Shown piece by piece: positions 47,002-56,088 of a DNA stretch of 64,000 nucleotides. Under the pieces are notes generated by a model. That model saw only the letters and a program-made list of their open reading frames with translations, had not been told where the DNA came from and ran no database searches. The position numbers were made by a program, and so were the translations under genes. Within the stretch, counting starts at the first letter, position 1; each line of letters opens with the position of its first letter. Origin of the DNA: Lentzea sp. NEAU-D7 (lineage in GTDB: Bacteria; Actinomycetota; Actinomycetes; Mycobacteriales; Pseudonocardiaceae); the NCBI RefSeq assembly GCF_026242055.1, contig NZ_JAPJDL010000004.1, positions 433,666-497,665 of the forward strand, given 5' to 3'.

Positions 47002-48030
47002 TCATTCGCTGCCGGTGGCGGCCCCCAGCGTGCCGGCAGGCTGGTGCTCGTCGGAGCCGATCAGCAGTTCGGAGACCGGACGGCGCGGCGTCGGCGGGAC
47101 CGGCGTGCTGTAGCCCAGTCGCAGCACGGTCTGCGGCACGAGCATGCCGCCCAGGGCACGTCGCAGGTCCTCCCGGACGCGCCGCACCTCCACCGGTTGC
47201 GACAGGAACGACGCGGAGAGCCCGCGGGTGGTCGCGGTGAGCAGAACGCGCTGCATCGCCTGACCTGCTTGGAGGTCGCCGAGCGGGCCGTCGTAGAACG
47301 AGCACAGCACCACGACGAGCGGGTCGGACTCGTAGTCCTTGCCGGGATGGCGTTCGGGGCCCTGGAAGTCGCGGAACGCCCACTCGTCCTGCATCGCCGG
47401 CCGCACGCCCGCCGAGGCGGGCGGCACACCGTCGGCCGCGCCGGGACGCCGGCCGGTGAACGCGGCGAGCTCCGCCTGCACGCCCTCGTCGCCCAGCTGG
47501 ATCTCGTGCGCCTGCCGGACGAACCGCTGGAGCTGCGCGCGGTCCTGCGGTGTCGTGATGGCGTGCAGCCAGGACCGTTCCAGCTCGGCGGCCCGGACCA
47601 GCGCGTGGCGCTGGCGGGGATCGACGGCGGCTTCGAGGAACGGGCGGCGGTTCGTTCGCCGGCGGGGCACGGCTTCGAGCAGTGCGCGGCTCTCGTCGTC
47701 GTTCTTGATCGTGCCGCCGCGACGGACGACGGCGAGCGCGCCGGGTGCGTCGTGGCCGGGCAGCATCGACACGAGCGGCCGCACACCCATGCTCTGCAGG
47801 GCCAGCCGCATGTTGAACAGGGCCGCGCCACACGACAGGCGCAGCTCACGGTCTTCGGGGTCGGTGGCCGCCAGCTTGCGGCCCGGGTCCGGGTGCAGCT
47901 CGATGCGGTCGCGCAGGACGCGGAACCGCCAGGGCTGCGTGTTGTGCACGGACGGAGCAAGCGAGGCAGCCGTTAGCGCGCTCTCGATCTGTGCGGGCCC
48001 CAACCCCAGAGCCGCCGTCACCTGTGCCAT
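47002..48030 (-). CDS. acg: Acg-family nitroreductase-like protein (Rv2032/Rv3131 type)
   Basis: Product of 342 residues. SLAPSVHNTQPWRFRV is the flavin-binding start of Acg-family proteins; LSCGAALFNMRLALQSMG, RRRTNRRPF and GLSASFLSQPVEV follow in the known order. In M. tuberculosis several members belong to the DosR regulon; they bind and appear to sequester FMN. ATG 48030 follows GAGGTGAAG. It is divergent from the devS gene, with a weak DevR half-site in between. Confidence 0.87.
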   Translation of the reverse strand: MAQVTAALGLGPAQIESALTAASLAPSVHNTQPWRFRVLRDRIELHPDPGRKLAATDPEDRELRLSCGAALFNMRLALQSMGVRPLVSMLPGHDAPGALAVVRRGGTIKNDDESRALLEAVPRRRTNRRPFLEAAVDPRQRHALVRAAELERSWLHAITTPQDRAQLQRFVRQAHEIQLGDEGVQAELAAFTGRRPGAADGVPPASAGVRPAMQDEWAFRDFQGPERHPGKDYESDPLVVVLCSFYDGPLGDLQAGQAMQRVLLTATTRGLSASFLSQPVEVRRVREDLRRALGGMLVPQTVLRLGYSTPVPPTPRRPVSELLIGSDEHQPAGTLGAATGSE

Positions 48031-48099
48031 TTACTTCACCTCATCGTGTTCTTGTGGAACGTCGTGGGCTCCACTGTCCGCGTTGGAGCGAGGCTGACC

Positions 48100-48113
48100 C
48101 ACCACCGAAGGTC
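48100..48113 (-). promoter_or_regulatory. weak DevR-like half-site between acg and devS
   Basis: On the minus strand this reads GGGACCTTCGGTGG: the first half-site GGGACC is intact but the second is poor. It is the only candidate in the 137-base divergent gap. Confidence 0.35.
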
Positions 48114-48164
48114 CCGACCTGGCCGGGACAGCTTGGCGTCGTCGCGGCCGCGTGAAAGGCTTGA

Positions 48165-49841
<1,677 letters not shown>

Positions 49842-49846
49842 CCGGG

Positions 49847-50500
49847 TCAGCCCGTCTCGTTGTCGTGGGTGGGCTTGCGCAGCTGGGAGGCGAGCACGGC
49901 GGCCTGGGTGCGGCGTTCGAGCCCGAGCTTGGCGAGCAGGTGGGACACGTAGTTCTTCACGGTCTTCTCCGCGAGGAACATCTTCTCCGCGATCTGCCGG
50001 TTCGTCAGGCCGTCACCGATGTAGTCGAACACCGTCCGCTCCTGCTCGGTGAGCGCGCGGACCGGGTCGCCCTGCTCGCGTTCGCGGCGGATGCGGTTCA
50101 GCAGCGCGGCCGTCGACCGGGCGTCGAGCAGGGAATGGCCTGCCGCGACGGTCTTCACCGCGGTCGTGAGGTCGGTGCCCACGATGCGCTTGAGCACGAA
50201 CCCGGACGCGCCGGCCATGATGGCGTCGAACAACGCCTCGTCGTCGGTGAACGACGTCAGCATCAGGACGTTCAGCTCGGGCAGGCGTGAGCGCAGCTCG
50301 CGGCACAGCTCGATGCCGTTGCCGTCGGGCAACCGCACGTCGAGCACCGCTACGTCCGGGTTGGCCGCCGGCACCATCGTCAGCGCCTCGGTCACCGAGC
50401 CCGCCTCGCCCACTACCTCCAGGTCGGGGGAGGCGCTGAGCAGCTCCCTGATCCCGACCCGGACGACCTCGTGATCGTCCACCAGGAAGACACGCGACAC
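49847..50500 (-). CDS. devR: DevR/DosR dormancy response regulator
   Basis: Product of 217 residues, the same length as M. tuberculosis DevR, with which it aligns nearly end to end. The receiver has DDHEVV, Asp54 in [20 protein letters not shown], Thr in LMLTSF and Lys in FVLKRI. The LuxR-type DNA-binding domain has [39 protein letters not shown] with the known phosphorylatable Thr/Ser positions and [12 protein letters not shown] chose the GTG at 50500; 50503 and ATG 50518 are alternatives. A palindromic DevR box 67 bases upstream implies autoregulation. It should bind the island-wide boxes. Confidence 0.95.
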   Translation of the reverse strand: MSRVFLVDDHEVVRVGIRELLSASPDLEVVGEAGSVTEALTMVPAANPDVAVLDVRLPDGNGIELCRELRSRLPELNVLMLTSFTDDEALFDAIMAGASGFVLKRIVGTDLTTAVKTVAAGHSLLDARSTAALLNRIRREREQGDPVRALTEQERTVFDYIGDGLTNRQIAEKMFLAEKTVKNYVSHLLAKLGLERRTQAAVLASQLRKPTHDNETG

Positions 50501-50566
50501 CACTTGCCACCACCTCATCCTCGAGTGTTCCGCGATCACGATCTCCCAGCCGACCGGCGGTACACA

Positions 50567-50580
50567 GGGACCAAAGACCC
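50567..50580 (-). promoter_or_regulatory. DevR box upstream of devR
   Basis: GGGACCAAAGACCC, flanked to give ACAGGG...CCCTGT arms (50564-50583). A second imperfect copy, GGGACTCGATGGTC, begins at 50588 inside the 3' end of the SHOCT gene. Paired boxes are usual at DevR-controlled promoters. Confidence 0.72.
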
Positions 50581-50582
50581 TG

Positions 50583-50813
50583 TTACCGGGACTCGATGGT
50601 CCTCCGCAGCCGCTCGAACTCGTCCGCGTCGATCTCGCCCCGTGCCAGCCTCTCCTCCAGTATGCGGGTCGCCGAGCCGATCTGCGGCGTGCGCGGGAGC
50701 CGCCGCAGCAGCACCACGGCCAGGACGGTCAGCCCGCCCAGGAACAGCACCAGGCCCAGCACCATCATCGCCATGCCGCCCCAGCCCATCGGGTTGCCGT
50801 AGTACCAGTGCAT
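50583..50813 (-). CDS. small SHOCT-domain membrane protein
   Basis: Product of 76 residues. [16 protein letters not shown] is followed by one membrane helix ([20 protein letters not shown]) and a cytoplasmic SHOCT helix pair ([20 protein letters not shown]). These proteins are often induced by stress and may oligomerise at the membrane. ATG 50813 has GGAGG 8 bases upstream; ATG 50819 is too close to it. It has its own DevR-like box at 50871-50884, and its 3' end carries part of the devR control region. Confidence 0.8.
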   Translation of the reverse strand: MHWYYGNPMGWGGMAMMVLGLVLFLGGLTVLAVVLLRRLPRTPQIGSATRILEERLARGEIDADEFERLRRTIESR

Positions 50814-50870
50814 CGTCATCGCCTCCGTCGTCGTTGTCCCCAGGTTCACCGAGTCGCGTGACCACGCGGA

Positions 50871-50884
50871 GGGTCCAAGGGCCC
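50871..50884. promoter_or_regulatory. DevR-like box shared by SHOCT and Acg-like genes
   Basis: GGGTCCAAGGGCCC keeps both half-sites with two changes from GGGACCAAGGTCCC. It lies 58 bases upstream of the minus gene and 60 bases upstream of the plus gene. Confidence 0.62.
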
Positions 50885-50943
50885 GTTCCACGAGGGCAGG
50901 TCCGCTCTGTCCGGGGCGCGTGGTCCGGCGGAATCGTCGTGGT

Positions 50944-51636
50944 GTGCGATGGAACCCAGCAGAAGCCGCGGAAATCGTGGAGGCGGCCGGCAAGGCGCCC
51001 GTGTACAGCTCCGACCGCCCGTGGGCGCTGGAGCTGCACGGCCGTTCGGTCTACCTCTTCGAGGCAGGACACCGGTCCGCGCACGACCCGCTCGGTTTCG
51101 ACCGGCTGCTCTCGTGCGGTGCCGCCCTGGAACACGTCGTGCTCGCCGTCCGGCACGCCGGATGGCACCCGCACGTCGTGTTCCCGACCGACCAGGCGAG
51201 TCCCAGGCTGCTCGCCGTCGTCCGCGCGGACCGCCGCCAGCCACCGGATCCGCAGGACCTCGACCTGCACAGGGCGATCCGGCTCGCCGACGCGTCCGGC
51301 GGGGGAGACGCCCACGCGTTGAGGTGGGCCGACCACTGGGCGGGCACCGAACTGCGCGCCCTGAACGACCACGAACTGGTCGTGATCACCACCGGCGACC
51401 GCCGCCCGGACCACGTCCGCGGTGGCGCGGCGCTGCAGGCCGCCGTGCTGGCCGGTCGCAGTGCGGGGGTGGCTGTCCGTCCGGTCGTGCACCTGGTGCA
51501 CCGCCGTGAGTGGCGGGCGGGCCTGATCGAACGGCACGAGCTCGCCGGCTTCCCCCAGGCCCTGGCGATCGTCGGTGCCAAGGGCCCGGTCGGCACGGGA
51601 CCTACGACAGCGTCCGCCGCGCGTTCCGACTCCTAG
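50944..51636 (+). CDS. shortened Acg-family nitroreductase-like protein
   Basis: Product of 230 residues. IVEAAGKAPVYSSDRPWALEL, RLLSCGAALEHVVLAVRHAGW and the C-terminal AGFPQALAIVGAKGP follow the 342-residue Acg protein at 47002, but about 100 central residues are missing and the flavin-binding NTQPWR is changed to SDRPWA. It may have lost FMN binding. The start GTG 50944 is leaderless-like and uncertain; 50920 is the next option. Controlled by the shared DevR-like box. Confidence 0.7.
   Translation: MRWNPAEAAEIVEAAGKAPVYSSDRPWALELHGRSVYLFEAGHRSAHDPLGFDRLLSCGAALEHVVLAVRHAGWHPHVVFPTDQASPRLLAVVRADRRQPPDPQDLDLHRAIRLADASGGGDAHALRWADHWAGTELRALNDHELVVITTGDRRPDHVRGGAALQAAVLAGRSAGVAVRPVVHLVHRREWRAGLIERHELAGFPQALAIVGAKGPVGTGPTTASAARSDS
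51574..51587 (+). promoter_or_regulatory. possible DevR-like box upstream of CBS/USP operon
   Basis: GGTGCCAAGGGCCC matches 11 of 14 positions of GGGACCAAGGTCCC and lies 75 bases before ATG 51663, inside the 3' end of the preceding gene. A further GGGACC is at 51597-51602. Confidence 0.5.
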
Positions 51637-51662
51637 CGTCGAAGCCGGAAGGGAGTTCCGCC

Positions 51663-52229
51663 ATGCGTGCTCGCGACATCATGACCAGCCCGGTGATCAC
51701 CGTGACACCGGCCGTACCGCTCAAGGGCGCGGCCGCTCTGATGGTCTCGCACGGGTTCACCGCACTGCCCGTCGTCGACGGCGACAAGCAGCTCGTCGGC
51801 ATCGTGACCGAGGCCGACCTGGTGCGCGGCAAGTACCTCGAAGAGGGCGGAGCCGTCGTCGCCGACGTGATGACCAGCCCCGCCGTCGCGATGGACGCCG
51901 CCGCACCCGCCGGGATGCTGGCTCGCGTCATGATCGACGACCGCAGGCGGTGCGTCCCGATCGTCGACGGCTCGACGGTGGTCGGCGTGGTGACCCGCCG
52001 CGATCTGGTGCGGATGATCGCCAGGACCGACACGACCGTCAGCGTCGAAGTCCAGCGCGTGCTGGACGTGTACGGCGGCGGTCGCAAGTGGACGGTCACG
52101 GTCAACGACGGCGAGGCCGTGATCGGCGCCGACAACACCGACGAGGACACCGAACGGGTCCTCGTCGCACTCGCCGACGCGGTGCCGGGAGTGCTCCGCG
52201 CCCGCGTTCTGACTGGAGGACAACGATGA
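51663..52229 (+). CDS. CBS-domain pair protein with BON-like C-terminus
   Basis: Product of 188 residues. Two CBS motifs are evident (ARDIMTSPVITVTP...LPVVDGDKQLVGIVTEADL and VADVMTSPAVAMDA...VPIVDGSTVVGVVTRRDL), which bind adenosyl ligands and sense energy state. The C-terminal 55 residues (VQRVLDVYGGGRKWTVTVNDG) resemble a BON domain. ATG 51663 has GGAAGGGAG upstream. Its stop overlaps the ATG of the next USP gene. DosR regulons of mycobacteria include similar CBS proteins (Hrp1). Confidence 0.88.
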   Translation: MRARDIMTSPVITVTPAVPLKGAAALMVSHGFTALPVVDGDKQLVGIVTEADLVRGKYLEEGGAVVADVMTSPAVAMDAAAPAGMLARVMIDDRRRCVPIVDGSTVVGVVTRRDLVRMIARTDTTVSVEVQRVLDVYGGGRKWTVTVNDGEAVIGADNTDEDTERVLVALADAVPGVLRARVLTGGQR

Positions 52230-53101
52230 AAGCCCCATCCGCCCCGATCGTCGTCGGCGTCGACGGTTCCGCCTCGGCCCTGTCCGCCGTGACCTGGGCC
52301 GCCCAGGAGTCCGCTCGTCACCACGTGCCGCTGCGGCTGGTGCACGCCTACGTGCTGCCGACGCGCGGCTACCCCGAGATCATCCTCACCGGCAACGAGA
52401 TCCGCCAGGCGATGGAGAACCTGGGCCGCGACAAGCTCGAGGAGGCCACCGCGGCCGCGCGGGCGGCGGCACCGGACGTCGAGGTGACGACCGAGATCGT
52501 CTGCTGCGGCTCCACCACGCTGCTGATCGAGGAGTCGAAGTCCGCACGCCTCGTCGTGGTCGGTTCCCAGGGCCTGGGCACGGTGACCGGCATGATCGTC
52601 GGTTCGACGGCGCTGGCGCTGGCGGCCCACGGCAAGAGCCCGGTCGTCGTGGTGCGCGGCGCGGCCGTCGCCGACGGCCCGGTGGTCGTCGGCGTCGACG
52701 GCTCGCCGACGAGCGAGGCGGCGCTCGCGTTCGCCTTCGAGACGGCGTCGATGCGCGATGCCCAGCTGACCGTGGTGATGTGCTGGCAGGACTTCATGGT
52801 GGAAAGCCCGTACACCGCCTCGCGGTTCACCGTGGACTGGGGACAGGTGGAGGCCGACGAACGGCGCCTGCTGGCGCAGCGGCTCGCCGGGTGGCAGGAG
52901 AAGTACCCGGACGTGCAGGTGCACCCGGTGGTCGTGCGTGACCGGCCCGTGCGCGCGTTGATGCGCTACGGGGCTGAGGCACAGCTTCTGGTGGTGGGTA
53001 GCCACGGGCACGGCGGGTTCGCCGGCATGCTGCTCGGCTCGACGAGTCAGGCGCTCGTCTACAACGCGCCGTGCCCGTTGGCGATCGTGCGTCCCGACTA
53101 G
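52226..53101 (+). CDS. tandem universal stress protein
   Basis: Product of 291 residues with two complete UspA domains: IVVGVDGSASAL and VVVGSQGLGTVTGMIVGSTA, then VVVGVDGSPTSEA and VVGSHGHGGFAGMLLGSTSQ. Both ATP loops are intact. It overlaps the CBS gene by ATGA and its GGAGG lies inside that gene. The operon ends here; a hairpin follows at 53384. Confidence 0.92.
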   Translation: MKAPSAPIVVGVDGSASALSAVTWAAQESARHHVPLRLVHAYVLPTRGYPEIILTGNEIRQAMENLGRDKLEEATAAARAAAPDVEVTTEIVCCGSTTLLIEESKSARLVVVGSQGLGTVTGMIVGSTALALAAHGKSPVVVVRGAAVADGPVVVGVDGSPTSEAALAFAFETASMRDAQLTVVMCWQDFMVESPYTASRFTVDWGQVEADERRLLAQRLAGWQEKYPDVQVHPVVVRDRPVRALMRYGAEAQLLVVGSHGHGGFAGMLLGSTSQALVYNAPCPLAIVRPD

Positions 53102-53310
53102 GCCGCGTTGTCCGCCGACATCCCCGTCGCCTTCGCGACGAAGGGGATGTCGGCGAACTGCAGCTCGACGCCGAAGGTGCTCAGGGTCTGGCTCAGGCGC
53201 AGCAGACTGACCTGGGAGAGCGTGAACAGCTCGTCGACGTTCCACGTGCGGCCTACGACGCGCAGGAACGGGGAATCTGGAGTTCCGCACCCGAACTCGG
53301 CACAAAGCAC
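53098..53310 (-). CDS. small ORF, possible gene fragment, unknown
   Basis: Encodes 70 residues if started at the GTG at 53310. FLRVVGRTWNVDELFTLSQV followed by SLLRLSQTLSTFGVELQFA has a protein-like hydrophobic pattern and codon use, and the stop overlaps the convergent USP stop by four bases. No family recognised and no spaced ribosome site. Base composition is less GC-rich than around it. It may be the tail of a decayed gene. Confidence 0.35.
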   Translation of the reverse strand: MLCAEFGCGTPDSPFLRVVGRTWNVDELFTLSQVSLLRLSQTLSTFGVELQFADIPFVAKATGMSADNAA

Positions 53311-53383
53311 CTCACCTGGCCAGAAGGCTCATCTGAGCCGACGAGCGCCAGCACCTTCTTCGCGGCCGCTTCGCCGGCACACA

Positions 53384-53420
53384 GGGACCCCGCGTGTCTT
53401 CCTACCGCACGCGGGGTCTC
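53384..53420. terminator. bidirectional hairpin between USP operons
   Basis: Stem GACCCCGCGTG (53386-53396) with CACGCGGGGTC (53408-53418), 11 perfect pairs, 11-base loop and two more weak pairs outside. It lies between two convergent USP transcription units. Confidence 0.65.
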
Positions 53421-53498
53421 CGCGGGACGTCGCCGAACGTGAAACGCGCCCACGTCAGAGAGTTCCGCCGGTTCGGACAAGCCCGTTCAATCAGACGC

Positions 53499-53945
53499 TC
53501 AGAGGTGCCCGGTCGGCGGAATGACCACGACCGGGCACTCGGCGTGCCGCAGGCATTCCGCGGCCACACCGTGCGAGAGGAACTCGCGAACCGCCCCGCG
53601 ACCGCGAGTGCCGACCACCAGCAACGCGGCGTGCTTCGACGCCTCGACGAGTTGAGCCGCGGCATCGCCCACGACGACGCACTCGGCGACGTCTGGTGCG
53701 TCCGGCACGGCGGCACGCACCTGCTGCACCGCCTCGTGCAGCTCACGCGCGGGGTGCCGCTGCGGCATCTCGCCGTACGGGTTGAGGCCCATCTGCACGG
53801 CCGGCACGACCGCCGGTTCGCGGTGGTAGGCCAGTACCGCCTCCACCCTGGCGCCTCGGTGCGCCGCTTCCTCGATCGCCCAGCGCAGGGCCGTCCGGGA
53901 CTCCGCCGAACCGTCGACGCCGACCAGGATCACAGGTGTCCTCAT
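53499..53945 (-). CDS. single-domain universal stress protein
   Basis: Product of 148 residues. ILVGVDGSAESRTALRWA and the ATP loop VVGTRGRGAVREFLSHGVA; the last Ser-containing step differs from GSxS-type loops (SHGVA), so nucleotide binding may be altered. ATG 53945 with GGGAG upstream. A DevR-like box lies 52 bases upstream, shared with the DUF1918 gene. Confidence 0.88.
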   Translation of the reverse strand: MRTPVILVGVDGSAESRTALRWAIEEAAHRGARVEAVLAYHREPAVVPAVQMGLNPYGEMPQRHPARELHEAVQQVRAAVPDAPDVAECVVVGDAAAQLVEASKHAALLVVGTRGRGAVREFLSHGVAAECLRHAECPVVVIPPTGHL

Positions 53946-53997
53946 GGCTGCTCCCATCACTCAGGTCCAGCGTGCGGCGCGTTTTCGGGCGCGGGCA

Positions 53998-54011
53998 GGG
54001 ACCAACGTCAC
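53998..54011. promoter_or_regulatory. DevR-like box between USP and DUF1918 genes
   Basis: GGGACCAACGTCAC: the left half-site is perfect and the right keeps GTC. It is 52 bases from the minus start and 81 bases from the plus start. Confidence 0.65.
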
Positions 54012-54092
54012 GAGCCGGGTGAGCCCATCCGCACTGCCTTGCGCCCGTGTGCGAGGCGAACCCTGCAACACACGGATCGAGTGGAGGACCTC

Positions 54093-54290
54093 ATGAAGGC
54101 GAAGAGAGGCGACTGGCTGGTGGAAGCCGACGGCCGGCGCGGGCAGATCACGGCGGTCAAGCACGAGGACGGGAGGCCTCCGTTCCTGGTGCGGTGGCTG
54201 GACAACGAGCACGAGACGCTGGTGTTCCCCGGACCAGACTCGCACGTCGTCAAGGCCGAGGACGAGGCCGCGCGCCTCCGCACGGGCTGA
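54093..54290 (+). CDS. DUF1918-domain small protein
   Basis: Product of 65 residues. KAKRGDWLVEADGRRGQITAV and PPFLVRWLDNEHETLVFPGPD are the DUF1918 signature, an SH3-like small barrel common in actinobacteria and often near stress genes. ATG 54093 follows GGAGG. The next gene starts three bases after its stop, so they are co-transcribed. Confidence 0.87.
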   Translation: MKAKRGDWLVEADGRRGQITAVKHEDGRPPFLVRWLDNEHETLVFPGPDSHVVKAEDEAARLRTG

Positions 54291-54293
54291 GAC

Positions 54294-55508
54294 GTGGACA
54301 CCGCTGTCGCGCTCGGCCACCTCGCGACGGCGCTCGCGATCGGGTTGCTGCTCGGCTTGGAGCGCGAGCACGACAACGCGCAGGACTCGGACAGGCCCGC
54401 AGGGTCGCGGACGTTTCCGCTGATCGCGCTGACCGGCGCGGTCAGCGCCGCGTTGTCACCGGTCGCGTTGGGCGTGGCGCTCGCCGCCGTCGCCGCCCTC
54501 GTGATCGCGTGGTACCTGCGGACCTCCGAGCCGGGTGCGACGACCGAGATCGCCGCCGTCGTGACGTTCCTGCTGGGCGCGCTCGCGTGGCACCGGCCCG
54601 AGCTCGCGGTGCCGGTGGGGGTGGCGGCGGCCGTCCTGCTGGCGGCCAAGCGGCCGTTGCACCGGTTCGCGCGCAAGGTGGTCAGCGACCAGGACGTGCG
54701 TGACGCGATGATCCTGTTCGTCGTCGCGTTCGTCGTGCTGCCGCTGCTGCCGAACCGGCCGCTCGGGCCGTACGGGGTGCTGAACCCGGCGCGGGTGTGG
54801 TGGCTGGTCGTCGCCGTCACGGTCATCGGGTGGGCCGGGTACGTCGCGGCACGCGCGTTCGGCGAGCGGTGGGGTCTGCTGGTGACCGGGTTCGCGGGCG
54901 GGTTCGTGTCCGGGTCGGCGACGACCGCGGTGCTGGCGCGCAAGTACCGGACCGCCGGGGCGGCGGTGATCCCCGGCGCGGTGGCGGTCAACCTGGCCAC
55001 TTTGGCGCAGCTCGTCGCCGTGACCGCGATCGCCAGTCCTCCGGTCGCGCTGCGGCTCCTGCCCGCGATCGGTGCGGGTGCGGTGGTGCTGCTGGTCGAG
55101 GTGGCGTGGCTGGTGTGGCGCACGAAGCCCGCCGAGGAGGAGAACGACGAGCCGGTCGTCGGCAGGCCGATGTCGCTGAAGGCGGCGTTGTCTCTGGCGG
55201 CGGTCCTGGTGCTGTTCCTCGTGGTCACCCGCGCCGCGGCCGAGTGGCTCGGTGGCGGGGGAGTGGTGGCCGCGGGCGCCCTCGGAGGCCTGGCGGACGC
55301 GCACGCGGCGGCGATCGCGGCCGCTTCGCTGGCGCCCCAGTCCGTTCCGGTGCACATCGCCGTGCTGGCGTGTGGTGCGGCGCTGGCCACCAACACCGTC
55401 GTGAAGCTCGTGCTCGCGGCGGTGGCCGGAGGACCGCGGTTCGCGCTCAGGCTCGCCGCGTGGCTGGCGCCCGCCGTGGTGGCCGTGGGGCTGGGCATGG
55501 CCTGGTAG
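54294..55508 (+). CDS. MgtC/SapB-like membrane protein with DUF4010
   Basis: Product of 404 residues with roughly twelve membrane segments. The N-terminus ALAIGLLLGLEREHDN and SRTFPLIALTGAVSA match the MgtC/SapB family, and the rest (FVVLPLLPNRPLGPYGVLNP, GFAGGFVSGSATTAVLARK) is the DUF4010 module. MgtC relatives affect growth at low Mg2+; this larger form is uncharacterised. GTG 54294 is the start. It follows the DUF1918 gene and lies just before a DevR-like box. Confidence 0.82.
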   Translation: MDTAVALGHLATALAIGLLLGLEREHDNAQDSDRPAGSRTFPLIALTGAVSAALSPVALGVALAAVAALVIAWYLRTSEPGATTEIAAVVTFLLGALAWHRPELAVPVGVAAAVLLAAKRPLHRFARKVVSDQDVRDAMILFVVAFVVLPLLPNRPLGPYGVLNPARVWWLVVAVTVIGWAGYVAARAFGERWGLLVTGFAGGFVSGSATTAVLARKYRTAGAAVIPGAVAVNLATLAQLVAVTAIASPPVALRLLPAIGAGAVVLLVEVAWLVWRTKPAEEENDEPVVGRPMSLKAALSLAAVLVLFLVVTRAAAEWLGGGGVVAAGALGGLADAHAAAIAAASLAPQSVPVHIAVLACGAALATNTVVKLVLAAVAGGPRFALRLAAWLAPAVVAVGLGMAW

Positions 55509-55512
55509 GCCG

Positions 55513-55526
55513 GGGACCAAGGTCCC
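55513..55526 (+). promoter_or_regulatory. best-conserved DevR-like box, upstream of the six-gene operon
   Basis: GGGACCAAGGTCCC, both half-sites perfect, 58 bases before ATG 55585. A second copy, GGGACCGCGGCCAC, starts at 55536, 23 bases on. It should drive the usp / GNAT-acyl-CoA synthetase / usp / CBS / P-type ATPase / PPK2 operon. Confidence 0.8.
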
Positions 55527-55584
55527 GAACGCCGCGGGACCGCGGCCACTCACCGGTGGCGGTGCGGTCCGCGAGGCTGAATCC

Positions 55585-56088
55585 ATGAGCGAGAACGAGT
55601 CCCGGCCCGTGGTGGTCGGAGTTGACGGATCACCGGCCTCCCTGGCGGCGCTGCGGTGGGCTGTCGAGGACGCCCGCAGGCGCGGGTGCGGGGTCGACGC
55701 CGTGACGGCGTGGCACGCGGACTACGGCCTGATGATCGGGCCACTGCCCGCAGAGGTCTTCGCCGAGGTGTCGCCCCAGGCCATGAAGGCGGCGGCGCAG
55801 AGGGTCCTCGACCGCGCGGTGGAGGAGTTCGAGGGCGTCGAGATCCGCCGGATCCTGGTCGAGGGCGATGCCCGCGACGCGCTCTTCAAGGCGTCGGAGG
55901 ACGCCGCGCTGCTCGTGGTCGGAAACCGGGGCCACGGCAGGCTCGTCGAGGCGATCATCGGCTCGGTCAGCGCCTACTGCGTGCACCACGCCTCGTGCCC
56001 GGTGGTCGTGGTCCGCGAGGCGGAGGTCGCACAGGAACGCCCGGTCGCGGAGCCGGCGCTCCCGCTGACGCCGGGACCGCTGCTGTGA
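55585..56088 (+). CDS. single-domain universal stress protein
   Basis: Product of 167 residues. VVVGVDGSPASLAALRWA and VVGNRGHGRLVEAIIGSVS are the conserved ends of the UspA nucleotide site. The C-terminal 20 residues are a Pro/Glu-rich tail. Its stop overlaps the next start (GTGA), so it opens the operon behind the strongest DevR-like box. Confidence 0.9.
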   Translation: MSENESRPVVVGVDGSPASLAALRWAVEDARRRGCGVDAVTAWHADYGLMIGPLPAEVFAEVSPQAMKAAAQRVLDRAVEEFEGVEIRRILVEGDARDALFKASEDAALLVVGNRGHGRLVEAIIGSVSAYCVHHASCPVVVVREAEVAQERPVAEPALPLTPGPLL

